Counted from the stretch's first letter, positions 31,901-41,465 are shown. The stretch: 42,411 bases of DNA from Nostoc sp. 'Peltigera membranacea cyanobiont' 210A (GCF_002246015.1 NZ_NOLJ01000014.1:69747-112157); one strand, 5' to 3'. A program made the numbers and translations. The notes: generated from the sequence alone by a model not told the origin.

Positions 31901-33796
31901 TTATTCCTGCTGCCGCCGTTCTTCCATCTCTTGAGTAGAAATCATACTATTGACTTTCTCTACATCTACCATCATCAAAACTGCTCCTTGCATTTCAATG
32001 CCAAGCAACGGAGTAATTGCCAGGTAACATTTTATTTGCCTACCCCGACGATTGGTAGCATCGAGGATCATTTCTTGAAACTGCTTTTTACCGGATAGGG
32101 ATTCGCGAATAGGCGATCGCAACTGCTCGACGGGTAGCCCAATATCTAGGCTGAAGAGAGACTTTCCTACAACTTCATCAGTTCGCAAGCCCCATAAATC
32201 TTCGACCATATAATTCCAAATAGAGATATTAAAGCTATTGTCAATTACTACTATTCCCGTTTGGAAACTTTTGAGAACAGAGGCAAGGAAAATATTTGTG
32301 CGATTCAGTTCTGTGGTGCGATCGGTCAGTTCGTAATTAATTGTCTGTAATTCTTCATTAGAAGATTGGAGTTCTTCATTCATCGTCTCCAACTCTTCAT
32401 TAGTGGATTGGAGTTCTTCGTTAGTAGTTTCTAATTCTTCATTGGTAGATTGGAGTTCTTCGTTAGTAGTTTCTAATTCTTCATTGGTAGATTGGAGTTC
32501 TTCGTTGGTAGTTTCTAATTCTTCTTGTGAACGTTGCAGGGCATCTTGGAGTTGAATATAACGGGTGACATCATGAAAGGAAATACTGACTCCTAAAAAA
32601 TTGGTGTCTGTTTCTTGTAAAGGCGTAATTTGTACATCTAGATATTGGGTTTCTGTGTTAGACAAATAGCGCTCTACATTTGTTAGGCTGACAGGGCGGC
32701 GTTCGGTATAAGCCCGTTCGATTAGCGATCGCAATTCAACTGGCCGATAGGAAAGTTCTAGATCCTGGAAGGGACGAGCTAAATCTTTGGGGGAAAGGGC
32801 GAACAAAGTTCGCGCCTGCTCGTTCACCATTACCAGAGTGCCATTGATATCAATGATTATTTGGGCGATTGGGGCTGTGTCAAAACCCATATCTCGCAGC
32901 CGGAGGTTTCGAGACAAACGGCTGCTAGATTCGTCATCTACTGAATTTGCCATAACTAAGAGGCGATCGCGTAAATTCACCATCGATACTTTAGTAAATA
33001 TTCGGTTTTTCAAGTCCAGTGGCGTAAACAAATTAGAATGCATCAATAGCATCTCTGCTTTTCCCAAAAACAGATAGCCATGATCATTTAGTGCAAAATG
33101 GAACCGCGCCAGAATTCGCCCTTGAGTTTCAGAATTGAAATACATTAATGTATTGCGGCTGACTAATAAATCTAAGCGCGAAATGGGCGCATCCTGAAGC
33201 AAATCGTGGCGACCAAAAATCACTGAACGGCGCAAGTCTTGACGGAAGACATAGCGGTTTCCGATAATCTCAAAGTATTTCTGCCGTAGTTCATCTGGCA
33301 CAGCTTGGACATCTTTTGCTGAATACACAGCTTGCCTAGCCTGATTGAGAGCATCTTCATCTACATCTGTGGCGTAGATTTTCACTCGTTCGCGAAATTC
33401 CTCTGCTTCCAATATTTGAGCCATCAACATTGCCAAGGTATAAGCTTCTTCCCCAGAAGCACAGCCAGCGCTCCAGATGCGGATTGGATCGGAAGTTCTT
33501 TTATTCTTAATCAGATTAGGCAATATTTGCTCTGCTATATATTCCCAAGCTGATGAATCTCGAAAAAAAGCAGTGACGTTAATTAGAATAGTGTTGAAAA
33601 GATAATTGAATTCTTCTGGATAAACTTCTAGATAGTCTTGATATTCTTCAAAATTTTCTATGGTTAATGACTGCATCCGCTTGAGTACCCGACGTATCAA
33701 AGTCAAGCGCTTATAGCCTGTAAAATCAAATCCCCGGCTTTGTCTGAGATAAACCAGTAGATTTTCAAATTTAGGATCTTTTTCTGCGGAAGTCAT
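31901..33796 (-). CDS. CheR-type methyltransferase with PAS domains and repeat-built coiled coil
   Basis: From the ATG at 33796 (MTSAEKDPKFENLLVYL) the protein is 631 aa; a longer frame to 33841 adds only low-complexity PSAPLPPCP and is unlikely. The CheR domain covers about 1-265, with FRDSSAWEYI, the SAM loop IWSAGCASGEEAY and SRNTLMYF. A PAS domain (about 300-410) follows. Next is a coiled coil of near-identical 14-residue units (ELETTNEELQSTNE) at about 415-490, and then a second PAS (about 505-625). Such CheR-PAS proteins methylate glutamates or act as signalling hubs; the usual CheB part is absent. It lies upstream of the hybrid kinase on the same strand, so the two may act together. 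Confidence 0.9.
   Translation of the reverse strand: MTSAEKDPKFENLLVYLRQSRGFDFTGYKRLTLIRRVLKRMQSLTIENFEEYQDYLEVYPEEFNYLFNTILINVTAFFRDSSAWEYIAEQILPNLIKNKRTSDPIRIWSAGCASGEEAYTLAMLMAQILEAEEFRERVKIYATDVDEDALNQARQAVYSAKDVQAVPDELRQKYFEIIGNRYVFRQDLRRSVIFGRHDLLQDAPISRLDLLVSRNTLMYFNSETQGRILARFHFALNDHGYLFLGKAEMLLMHSNLFTPLDLKNRIFTKVSMVNLRDRLLVMANSVDDESSSRLSRNLRLRDMGFDTAPIAQIIIDINGTLVMVNEQARTLFALSPKDLARPFQDLELSYRPVELRSLIERAYTERRPVSLTNVERYLSNTETQYLDVQITPLQETDTNFLGVSISFHDVTRYIQLQDALQRSQEELETTNEELQSTNEELETTNEELQSTNEELETTNEELQSTNEELETMNEELQSSNEELQTINYELTDRTTELNRTNIFLASVLKSFQTGIVVIDNSFNISIWNYMVEDLWGLRTDEVVGKSLFSLDIGLPVEQLRSPIRESLSGKKQFQEMILDATNRRGRQIKCYLAITPLLGIEMQGAVLMMVDVEKVNSMISTQEMEERRQQE
32340..32530. 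repeat. 42-bp tandem repeats encoding a coiled coil
   Basis: Within the CheR-PAS gene the 42-bp unit (containing TTCTTCGTTAGTAGTTTCTA) recurs about four times with few changes. Each unit encodes 14 residues of the ELETTNEELQSTNE type, two heptads, so changes in copy number keep both reading frame and coiled-coil register. Confidence 0.8.
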
Positions 33797-33939
33797 AGGG
33801 CAAGGGGGCAGGGGAGCAGAGGGGTAGTTCGTCTCCCTCATTCATTCCTGCTAAAACTGCGGTTGCTCCCATAACTAGACCCCTGCCTATAGTCAAACCC
33901 CCAAGTTCTCAGGAGGCTATTGACCAATTAGAACAAGCG

Positions 33940-35781
33940 GTGCGTTTGGATGTTGCACCTAACTCCAATGAGCCGATTGATAACAGGCAAGCGATCGCTC
34001 TCCAACAAGAGCTAGAAAATCTGATTGGTCGGGTGGAAAGCGCTAATTTAGCGGTGTTAGCTGATGCGGCTAATGTTGGCGAAACAATATCTGAGGAGAA
34101 GCAGTTTTCTAGGGATTTGAATACCCCCCAGTCTGTCAAAGAACAGCCAACACAATTGGCCTCAACCAAACTGGGGGCGCTAGCCATAAGTAAAGACCAA
34201 GCATTAGCACAAGCAAGGCTAATTGCCAAAAATTTACCCCAATTAATTGCTCAAAAAAACTACGCTTTGGCTCGTCAGCAATGGCTGGCCGCTAAAACAA
34301 GTTTGTGGCAACAGTTTCCTGTCGATCGGAAACTAGCTCAACCAGAAATTCGCGCAGTTTGGTTAGATCGGGGAACGATTGTTCGTGCTGGTAGTAAGGC
34401 GGGACTGGCACAGATTTTTGATCGCCTCGCCCAAGCCGGGATTAATACCGTCTTTTTTGAAACTGTTAACGCTGGCTATACAATTTATCCCAGCCAAGTC
34501 GCAAAAGAGCAAAACCCATTAATTCGTGGGTGGAACCCACTGGAAGAAGCGGTGAAACTAGCCCATGAGCGAGACATGGAATTACACGCTTGGGTTTGGA
34601 CTTTTGCTGCTGGCAATCAACGCCATAATGAAATTCTCAACCTTAATCCTAATTATCCAGGGCCAGTACTGGCGGCTCATCCCGATTGGGCAAACTACGA
34701 TAACCTGGGCAACATGATTCCCGTTGGTCAGAGCAAACCATTCTTCGATCCAGCCAACCCCGAAGTGCGGCAATACTTGCTCAAGCTGTATGAGGAAATT
34801 GTTACTAAATATAAGGTGGATGGTCTACAGCTAGACTACATTCGCTACCCTTTCCAAGACCCATCAGCAGGTCGAACTTACGGCTATGGGAAAGCTGCAA
34901 GAGCGCAATTTCAGCAACTTACTGGTGTAGATCCAGTGAATATTTCTCCTAGCCAAGCAGACTTGTGGCAAAAATGGACAAAATTTCGCACCGAGCAAGT
35001 TGATAGCTTTGTCGCCCAAGTATCACAGCAGTTGCGACAAAAGCAACCGAATTTGATTTTGTCGGTTGCAGTATTTCCAATGCCTGAACTAGAACGGATT
35101 CAGAAAATTCAACAAAATTGGGAAACTTGGGCAAGGCGGGGGGATGTAGATTTAATCGTTCCCATGACTTATGCTCTGGATACTTCTCGATTTCAACGAC
35201 TGGCCCAACCCTGGATTGCCTCTAAACAATTGGGAGCTACCTTGTTGGTGCCGGGAATTCGCTTGCTTTCTTTGCCAACAATCGGAGCATTCGATCAACT
35301 CCAGTTGGTAAGGGACTTGCCAGTTAGTGGTTATGCACTATTTGCCGCAGAAAATTTTAGCAACGATCTCCAAAAAATCTTTAGTAGCACCCAAGGTAGG
35401 ATTCAATCCACAACAAGTGAACCGATTCCTCACCGCCAGCCTTTTCAAACTGCCGCCATCCGTTACACCGCGCTACAACGGGAATGGAAATTTGTTTTCC
35501 AAAATGACCAACGACAAAGGTCATCTCAGAAACTTTCAGATTTTAACAACCAGGCAGAAGTTTTACGCAGTGCTTTAAATCAGCTTGCCGCTTCCCCTTC
35601 TGCTAGTAAGTTAGTCGTTGCGAGAGCCTCTCTAAGTCGTTTCCAGTCTCAATTTCGGGTATTGATGAGCCAAGAAATTAAGTCGAATTCCTATCAAGTC
35701 AAAGTTTGGGAAAATCGACTCGTAACTATAGAAAGGCTATTACGTTATGGCGAACGGCGGGTGCAGTTGCGTTCTTTGTGA
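33940..35781 (+). CDS. GHL10-type glycosyl hydrolase (family 10-like), N-terminus doubtful
   Basis: The 613-aa frame from GTG 33940 contains a GHL10/DUF187-type TIM barrel at about 135-450: EIRAVWLDRGT, FFETVNAGYTIYPSQ, ELHAWVWTFAAGN, and the likely active-site stretch VDGLQLDYIRYPFQDP near 290-305. Helical text precedes and follows the barrel. Relatives are exported and start with a signal peptide. Here no signal peptide or ATG is in frame: coding-like text (SSQEAIDQLEQAV) continues upstream of the GTG to a stop at 33796-33798. The gene has therefore probably lost its 5' end, or uses an unusual start such as CTG 33883. The substrate is unknown, perhaps a cell-wall polysaccharide. Confidence 0.75.
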   Translation: MRLDVAPNSNEPIDNRQAIALQQELENLIGRVESANLAVLADAANVGETISEEKQFSRDLNTPQSVKEQPTQLASTKLGALAISKDQALAQARLIAKNLPQLIAQKNYALARQQWLAAKTSLWQQFPVDRKLAQPEIRAVWLDRGTIVRAGSKAGLAQIFDRLAQAGINTVFFETVNAGYTIYPSQVAKEQNPLIRGWNPLEEAVKLAHERDMELHAWVWTFAAGNQRHNEILNLNPNYPGPVLAAHPDWANYDNLGNMIPVGQSKPFFDPANPEVRQYLLKLYEEIVTKYKVDGLQLDYIRYPFQDPSAGRTYGYGKAARAQFQQLTGVDPVNISPSQADLWQKWTKFRTEQVDSFVAQVSQQLRQKQPNLILSVAVFPMPELERIQKIQQNWETWARRGDVDLIVPMTYALDTSRFQRLAQPWIASKQLGATLLVPGIRLLSLPTIGAFDQLQLVRDLPVSGYALFAAENFSNDLQKIFSSTQGRIQSTTSEPIPHRQPFQTAAIRYTALQREWKFVFQNDQRQRSSQKLSDFNNQAEVLRSALNQLAASPSASKLVVARASLSRFQSQFRVLMSQEIKSNSYQVKVWENRLVTIERLLRYGERRVQLRSL

Positions 35782-36219
35782 ACAGGCAGGGGAGACAAGG
35801 GGACAAAAGAAAACTCCTAACTCAGCACTCAAAACTGTTTTGCCCAATACTCAATACCCAACTAGCTGGATATAAGCTAGTTTGTACTTCTTAACACACT
35901 TTTTGTAGTGTTTTTATCCCAAATATTACTACTTGTATAGCATCAAAATATTGGAAAATACTTAGATAAGCAGCTTTAGATAACTATTATTTGATGATAG
36001 CTATCGTGAAAATCTATGCAAGCTTTACCTCAGCTCATCAGGCTACAAAGCTTAGAGTTAAGAATTGACTGTTTGCTCCTGATGGTTGTGTTAAAAACAT
36101 CACTATTAGAGTAGATACTATTTCTACAACGGGCTACGCTTACGCACTGATGTAGCACGGGGTAAAAGTATCTTGTTTTTTCATCTTCGCAGATAGTAGG
36201 GTACTTCACCAAGCATGAT
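35782..36219. other. Intergenic region with degenerate repeats
   Basis: These 438 bp begin with GGGGACAAGG-type repeat text and include a weak hairpin near 35895-35915 (AACAC...GTGTT) and a dispersed GGGCTACGCTTACGC piece at 36130. No reliable gene is seen on either strand. Confidence 0.4.
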
Positions 36220-37119
36220 ATGGTACTGTTTGTAGCTTCTGGAACTAGCTTGAAAACAGCCAATACTTTTGAAGTTATGCATACCTTAGTCATGACATTG
36301 AATATGTCAGAATTTTCGGAAATAATCTCAGTGCTATCACGGTTGTGCCAGCAGCAGTTAAAACTACTTCTATTTGCAAGTAAACAAAGTAATATTACTG
36401 ACAATATTACTCCTGAAAGTATCTGTATCTGTCAAGCAATAGCACAAAAAACAGAAAAAACTAGAGGTAATACTAGTATTGGTTCCTTTGAGGTAGAACA
36501 TCAGATTTTCATTGAGAGACAATTACTCAAGTCTCAATGGTTACTAGCACGCGCTATAGTACGTAAAGCTACGACAGGCAAATACACTCACTTCATTGAA
36601 GTTTATGAGGAAGATTTGGACTTGTACCGTAAGTCTAATAGGATAATGCAGACCAATACGCCCAAATATCACATAATCATGACTGAAATGTTGAATGATG
36701 TGTTGATTATCGGCCAGTTAGAAGTAGGAAAATTAGAGTGTAGACCAACATCCTTCAATTTAGTTGAACATAGCCAACAATCGCCAGAACAAATACAGAT
36801 GAATCTGGGCTATCGGCGCTTGATTTTTTTCACCAGTCAATATAAATTTGTCACCTGCTGCATCAATGAAAAACTGTTGGCACACATTTTGACTAACTTG
36901 TTTTCAAATGCGATTAAATATTTATCCTCTGATGGCATTTTCAAGTTTAATCTTATTCAAGATAGACAAACTGCATTTGAAGTTAAAGATTTGCAGATTG
37001 GGATTTTCCAAGGATGTATAGTGTATCTTCTTGAATCATTTTATCATACTGTAAATGGTGTTAATATACTAGTTAGTGTATTAAAAATACCATTTTTAAA
37101 AAAGTGTGTAGATATCTAA
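36220..37119 (+). pseudogene. Decayed histidine kinase
   Basis: The open frame of 299 codons ends like a cyanobacterial histidine kinase but with its key motifs eroded. Recognisable are the second dimerisation helix (MLNDVLIIGQLEVGKLE, about 163-179), the N-box region ILTNLFSNAIKY near 235, and the final LKKCVDI. The phosphoacceptor His helix is not visible. The G1 box DxGIGI reads DLQIGIF, and the G2 box GTGLGL is replaced by VLKIPF. The first 130 residues match nothing I know. It still has no internal stop, so it could be a degenerate protein with a new role. It lies directly before the intact REC-EAL gene, its likely former partner. Confidence 0.65.
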
Positions 37120-37156
37120 AAATGTCATTATATTTATTATAAATATAATGACATTT
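37120..37156. terminator. Perfect AT-rich hairpin before the REC-EAL gene
   Basis: Arms AAATGTCATTATATTT (37120-37135) and AAATATAATGACATTT (37141-37156) are fully complementary with a 5-nt loop. The hairpin starts right after the stop of the decayed kinase. It is low in GC, so it may instead be a regulator-binding palindrome for the gene at 37215. Confidence 0.55.
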
Positions 37157-37214
37157 GTAATAAATATTTCTGTATGCTGCGATTAAATAACAAAATATAA
37201 ATATGAGGTAATTT

Positions 37215-38426
37215 ATGCCCAAAATCTTAATAATAGAAGATGAAGAAGCAGTACGTGAAAACATTTTAGATTTGCTAGAAGCTGAGGGATTTGAAACTAT
37301 TGCTGCGGCTAATGGCAGAATCGGGGTACATTTGGCTATCTCCGAAGCTCCTGATTTAATTCTTTGTGATATGATGATGCCAGAAATTGACGGTTACGGT
37401 GTGCTAGCAGCATTACATCAAGAGCCATCAACTGCAACAATTCCCTTCATCTTTCTCACTGCAAAATCTTCCAAATCTGACTTCCGTCAAGGTATGGATA
37501 TGGGCGCAGATGACTATATAACTAAGCCATTTACTCGGGCTGAGTTATTAAGTGCCATCATGAACAGGCTGGAAAAATACGCTACTTTAAAAAGGTATTT
37601 ATCTCCTCAAACTCTAACTAACAACTTGTCTCCAAAAATGCAGTTGTTAGAAATTAGCTTACACCGAGCTATAAAACAACATAATTTTCAAGAATTTGAA
37701 ATTTATTATCAACCAATAGTCGATATCGCATCTGGAAAAATACTAGGTGCTGAAAGTTTATTGCGCTGGCAAAGTCCAGACTTGGGAATGATTTACCCAA
37801 CAGAATTTATTCCGTTAGCAGAGTCTACAGGTTTAATTGTTCCGATTGGAAAATGGGTATTAAAAAGGGTATGTCAACAAATTAAAAGCTGGCGTGATGC
37901 TGGAATTCATTCATTGATTGTTGCTGTAAATCTGTCAGTAATTGAGTTTAATCAGCCAGATTTAATTCATAATGTAGTCAATTTTATATCTGTGAATAAT
38001 CTAGAGCCACATGACCTAGAAATAGAACTCACTGAAAGTATGATTATGCAAGATGTAAATAGTGCGATCGCTACTATGAGCAAATTGCAATCTTTAGGTG
38101 TAAAAATTGCGATCGATGATTTTGGTACGGGTTACTCTTCTTTGATTTATCTGAAAAACTTACCAATCAATACATTAAAAATAGACCGTTATTTTATCCA
38201 TAATGTTGCTAACGATTCGCAAAAGTCAGCCATCGCTAAGGCATTAATTCAAATGGCTCATAATCTCAATCTAGATGTAATAGCTGAAGGTGTAGAGACG
38301 GAAGCAGAACTAGGTTTTTTACGCCAACACAAATGTAACTCTATGCAAGGTTTTCTATTTAGTCCTCCCTTACCAGCAGCAGAATTTGAAAATTTTTTGT
38401 TCACTAACAAATGTTTGTATGTGTAA
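37215..38426 (+). CDS. Response regulator with EAL domain (c-di-GMP phosphodiesterase)
   Basis: The 403-aa protein joins a receiver (1-120; acidic pair IIEDEE at 6-11, phosphoacceptor Asp near 53 in LILCDMMMPE, Lys in ITKPF) to an EAL domain (about 145-395). The first EAL motif is ESLLRW near 180, with Ser for Ala but the catalytic Glu kept. NLS, the ELTES block, the loop DDFGTGYSS near 300, IDRYFI and EGVET are all present, so it is probably active, hydrolysing c-di-GMP to pGpG. The Shine-Dalgarno GAGGT precedes the ATG at 37215. The upstream histidine kinase is decayed, so input must come from elsewhere. Confidence 0.92.
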   Translation: MPKILIIEDEEAVRENILDLLEAEGFETIAAANGRIGVHLAISEAPDLILCDMMMPEIDGYGVLAALHQEPSTATIPFIFLTAKSSKSDFRQGMDMGADDYITKPFTRAELLSAIMNRLEKYATLKRYLSPQTLTNNLSPKMQLLEISLHRAIKQHNFQEFEIYYQPIVDIASGKILGAESLLRWQSPDLGMIYPTEFIPLAESTGLIVPIGKWVLKRVCQQIKSWRDAGIHSLIVAVNLSVIEFNQPDLIHNVVNFISVNNLEPHDLEIELTESMIMQDVNSAIATMSKLQSLGVKIAIDDFGTGYSSLIYLKNLPINTLKIDRYFIHNVANDSQKSAIAKALIQMAHNLNLDVIAEGVETEAELGFLRQHKCNSMQGFLFSPPLPAAEFENFLFTNKCLYV

Positions 38427-38521
38427 ATAAGTTGACTAACTAAGAAAATCAAACTTTTGACTGGCGACAATTATTAAGCCTAAAGTCTAGAGTAGGAACA
38501 TTGTGTATAGTGTCTACCACC

Positions 38522-39865
38522 ATGAAAGTTCCTGCGCGTTTTTTGCTGCCAGTTTTTTTAATGATTTTGGCAGCAGCCTGTAACCAGACTCGCGCTAACT
38601 CAGATAATCCTACACCTCAAAAATCTGTACCTTCTGCCCAACTGACACCGAATCCTACACAGCCAAAAAATATTGTCCGTACTGAAGCACTTTCACCTAC
38701 ACCCATCCGCATCAATCTGAAGAATTTACCAGCACCCTTCGCAACAGAAAGCGCCTCGAAGCGGCCTGAGGTTGTGCCTATTCCGCAAAATCCGGTGCTG
38801 CGCGTACCACAAGGCTTTACAGTAAACGTCTTTGCCGAAGGTTTAGATGCCCCACGCTGGCTAGCTTTAACCCCCAGTGGTGATGTCTTAGTGACTGAAA
38901 CCGGGCAAAATCGGATTCGTTTGTTGCGTGACAGCAATGGCGATGGTATAGCCGACGTTCGAGAAACATTTGCTAGTAGTGACAACGGACTCAATAGACC
39001 CTTTGGAATGGCTTTTGCAGGTAATTCTTTTTTTCTGGGAAACACAGATGCTGTGGTGCGTTTTCCCTATACTCAAGGTCAAAACCAGATTACAGGTAAA
39101 GGAGAAAAAATTGCCGATTTGCCCGCTCAAGGTTATAACAATCATTGGACGCGCAATGTCGTTGTCTCACCCGATCGCAATAAATTATATATTTCAGTTG
39201 GATCAGGAACCAATGTAGATGAGGAACCCTTACCACGGGCTTCGATACAGGTGATGAATTTAGATGGTTCCCAGCAGCAAACTTTCGCTTCCGGCTTGCG
39301 TAACCCTGTTGGTTTAGACTTTCATCCTGTAACTAAGGAACTTTATGCCACTGTTAACGAACGGGATGGAATTGGTGATGACTTGGTTCCAGACTATTTG
39401 ACACGCGTTAAACAGGGGGCATTTTACGGCTGGCCCTATGCTTATCTAACACCAAATAACCTCGATCCGCGGCAAAAGACTGATGACAAAAGTAAACGTC
39501 CTGATTTAGCAGCCCGTACTCAAACGCCAGATGTGCTGTTCCAGGCGCACTCCGCAGCATTAGGTTTGCAGTTTTATGATGGTAAAACTTTTCCCAAAAA
39601 ATACCGGAACGGTGCTTTTGCGGCTTTTCGTGGTTCTTGGAATCGCGATCGCGGCACTGGTTATAAAATTGTATTTGTTCCCTTCGATGCTAAAGGGCGA
39701 TCGCTTGGCTACTACGAAGACTTTCTCACAGGATTTTTACTAAATCCTTCTGTACCCAGCACGTGGGGACGGCCTGTAGGTTTACTCGTGTTGCCAGATG
39801 GTAGTCTACTACTAACAGAAGAAGCCAATAATCGGATTTATCGGATTCAGTATACGGGGGAGTGA
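38522..39865 (+). CDS. PQQ/sorbosone dehydrogenase-like beta-propeller lipoprotein
   Basis: The protein is 447 aa from ATG 38522, which is preferred over the upstream TTG at 38501. It begins MKVPARFLLPVFLMILAAAC, a lipoprotein-type signal peptide with Cys20, and is followed by a Pro/Thr-rich linker. From about residue 80 it is a soluble glucose/sorbosone dehydrogenase-like beta-propeller: GFTVNVFAEGLDAPRWLA, VTETGQNRIRLL, NNHWTRNVVVSPD, ASGLRNPVGLDFHP, FRGSWNRDRGTGYKIVFVPF. Relatives oxidise sugars with PQQ, but many cyanobacterial members are of unknown substrate. It is probably anchored on the periplasmic side and appears monocistronic. Confidence 0.88.
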   Translation: MKVPARFLLPVFLMILAAACNQTRANSDNPTPQKSVPSAQLTPNPTQPKNIVRTEALSPTPIRINLKNLPAPFATESASKRPEVVPIPQNPVLRVPQGFTVNVFAEGLDAPRWLALTPSGDVLVTETGQNRIRLLRDSNGDGIADVRETFASSDNGLNRPFGMAFAGNSFFLGNTDAVVRFPYTQGQNQITGKGEKIADLPAQGYNNHWTRNVVVSPDRNKLYISVGSGTNVDEEPLPRASIQVMNLDGSQQQTFASGLRNPVGLDFHPVTKELYATVNERDGIGDDLVPDYLTRVKQGAFYGWPYAYLTPNNLDPRQKTDDKSKRPDLAARTQTPDVLFQAHSAALGLQFYDGKTFPKKYRNGAFAAFRGSWNRDRGTGYKIVFVPFDAKGRSLGYYEDFLTGFLLNPSVPSTWGRPVGLLVLPDGSLLLTEEANNRIYRIQYTGE

Positions 39866-40039
39866 ACAATTCACGCCTTCAAACATTTAGAAATTTACGG
39901 ATAGGATCTGTTGCCTAAAGTAAAGTTAGAGCAGTTGTCATCAATAGAGACGTTGTGACTGCATCTCCCTACCCAGGTTTATCTCGTTTACGGTAAATTA
40001 CTGATAAATACTAATACTTATCTGGTTGAGAAATAAATT

Positions 40040-40447
40040 ATGACTGCCAATGAAAATAATACTCAGTTAAATATCAACGAATTGTCTCCACATTCAGGTA
40101 CACGATATTGGGGTGAGGTAGAGGTAATCGAGGAGGGAGAAACCTATAGAATTAGTCGTGTTGAAATCAAGCCCAGGCATGGAATTAAACCACAAATTCA
40201 TTATCACCGCAATGAACATTGGGTTGTAGTTTCCGGTGTGGCAAAGGTGACTTGTGGCGATGCAGAAATATTACTGAATCGAAACGAATCAACTTATGTC
40301 CCGGCTGCAACACTACATAAGGTAGATAATCCTGGGCATATTCCGCTAGTTATTCTGGAAATTCAAAATGGTGAATATTTGGGTGAGGATGATACTGAGC
40401 GCCCTTATGACTTAAACTTGGTCAAACCTGTAGCTGAAGGACAGTAA
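40040..40447 (+). CDS. Cupin, mannose-6-phosphate isomerase type II-like
   Basis: The 135-aa single-domain cupin resembles the C-terminal isomerase domain of bifunctional ManC/AlgA. It contains RYWGEVEVIEEGETYRISR, the metal-binding QIHYHRNEHWVVVSG near 52-66 with three His and a Glu, VTCGDAEILLNRNESTYVP, and the final GEYLGEDDTERPYD. It likely interconverts mannose-6-phosphate and fructose-6-phosphate, or binds a related sugar phosphate. It stands alone, and the stop lies close to the convergent HEAT-repeat gene. Confidence 0.88.
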   Translation: MTANENNTQLNINELSPHSGTRYWGEVEVIEEGETYRISRVEIKPRHGIKPQIHYHRNEHWVVVSGVAKVTCGDAEILLNRNESTYVPAATLHKVDNPGHIPLVILEIQNGEYLGEDDTERPYDLNLVKPVAEGQ

Positions 40448-40532
40448 GGTTTGTGGGGTATGAGGGAGAAATCAATTCAAAATTCAAAATTAAACAACTC
40501 CTGCCTCCTGCCTCCTCTTTGCCAATGCCCAA

Positions 40533-41291
40533 TCAAAACCACCCTTCTTGTTCTAGGGTTTCAATCAGCTGTAAGCCACGGGGATCGCCCACTCCTAATA
40601 GTGAGGCTTTGGCGTCTTCGCGGACTCCCAAATCTTGATCTTCGGCAAAGGCTTGAATTAGGGCATCGATCGCTGTGGCATAAACTACATTAGAAGGTAG
40701 TTCGCGGCACAGTTGACCAATTGCCCAAGCACTGTTACTTCGCACTGCTGCTACGGGATCTTGGACTAAGGCTTCAATTAAAGGTGGTGTTGCCCCGATA
40801 ACTGCTTCATAACCTACTTCTGCCATCTGTGCTAAGGCACTAGCAGCCCACAAACGCACTGCGGAAATGTCGGTTCTGAGGGCGTTTGCTAGGGGTGCTA
40901 AAGAACGGCGATCGCGACAGTTTCCTAAAGCCCAAACTACACCTTTACGCACATAGCCATTCCAATCACTGTTTAGTTGAGCAATTAACGGACTCACTGC
41001 TTCTAAACTGGGATTGCGTCCGATGCCATAAGCTGCACTTACCCGCACTAAGGGACAGGTATCAGTTAACAGGCGAATCAGATGGGGGGTAGCACGGGCA
41101 TCTTCTATATCACAAAAAGCACGCGCTGCTAACATTCTTTCCTGGGGCTGGGGATTTTCCAGCAAGGCTAGCATCACTTCTGGATCGGGCTTTGCCACAA
41201 CTGATTCGGCAGTTAGCGGCTCTATTTTATCTAAGGGGCTTTCTAGCTCCTCCTCAATATCGAGTAGGCTTAGATCGTCTTCGTCATACAT
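40533..41291 (-). CDS. HEAT-repeat protein
   Basis: The 252-aa protein has an acidic N-terminus (DEDDLSLLDIEEELES) and then about five HEAT/PBS-lyase-like repeats at about 45-245, with the usual VRxxAAxALG pattern (VRVSAAYGIGRN, VRKGVVWALGNC, VRLWAASALAQM, VRSNSAWAIGQL, VREDAKASLLGV). In cyanobacteria such proteins include phycobilin lyases and NblB, but no catalytic residue identifies a lyase here; a scaffold role is equally likely. The ATG at 41291 is preceded by an AATCCC/GGGATT hairpin in the leader. Confidence 0.85.
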   Translation of the reverse strand: MYDEDDLSLLDIEEELESPLDKIEPLTAESVVAKPDPEVMLALLENPQPQERMLAARAFCDIEDARATPHLIRLLTDTCPLVRVSAAYGIGRNPSLEAVSPLIAQLNSDWNGYVRKGVVWALGNCRDRRSLAPLANALRTDISAVRLWAASALAQMAEVGYEAVIGATPPLIEALVQDPVAAVRSNSAWAIGQLCRELPSNVVYATAIDALIQAFAEDQDLGVREDAKASLLGVGDPRGLQLIETLEQEGWF

Positions 41292-41296
41292 AATTT

Positions 41297-41320
41297 GATT
41301 TCAATCCCGAAAAGGGATTA
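41297..41320. other. Small hairpin in the HEAT-gene leader
   Basis: TTTCAATCCCGAAAAGGGATT can form a 6-bp stem with an A-rich loop, just upstream of the HEAT-repeat start. It looks like one CRISPR repeat half, but no second copy is present nearby. Confidence 0.4.
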
Positions 41321-41465
41321 ACACATAATCCCCCGCGCCAATAAGTTAAAGCTTTATATATATTAGTTGGGTTCTTATACATTTTCCTTTCTTCCTCGTT
41401 GAGTTTTATCCAAACGAGAACCTCCATAACTCAGACGCAACAGTATGTTATCGCTATTCTTGAGT

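Noticed and set aside
32787..33077. Plus-strand open frame of 96 codons inside the CheR-PAS gene
   Set aside because: It lies wholly antisense to clear CheR/PAS coding sequence; composition is basic and low in motifs.
36030..36404. Minus-strand open frame of 124 codons
   Set aside because: It overlaps the decayed kinase in opposite phase, is Cys/Ser-rich without any motif, and is best explained as a shadow.
41297..41320. Sequence resembling a CRISPR repeat (TTTCAATCCC...GGGATT)
   Set aside because: It occurs once only, with no spacer-repeat periodicity and no cas genes in the window.
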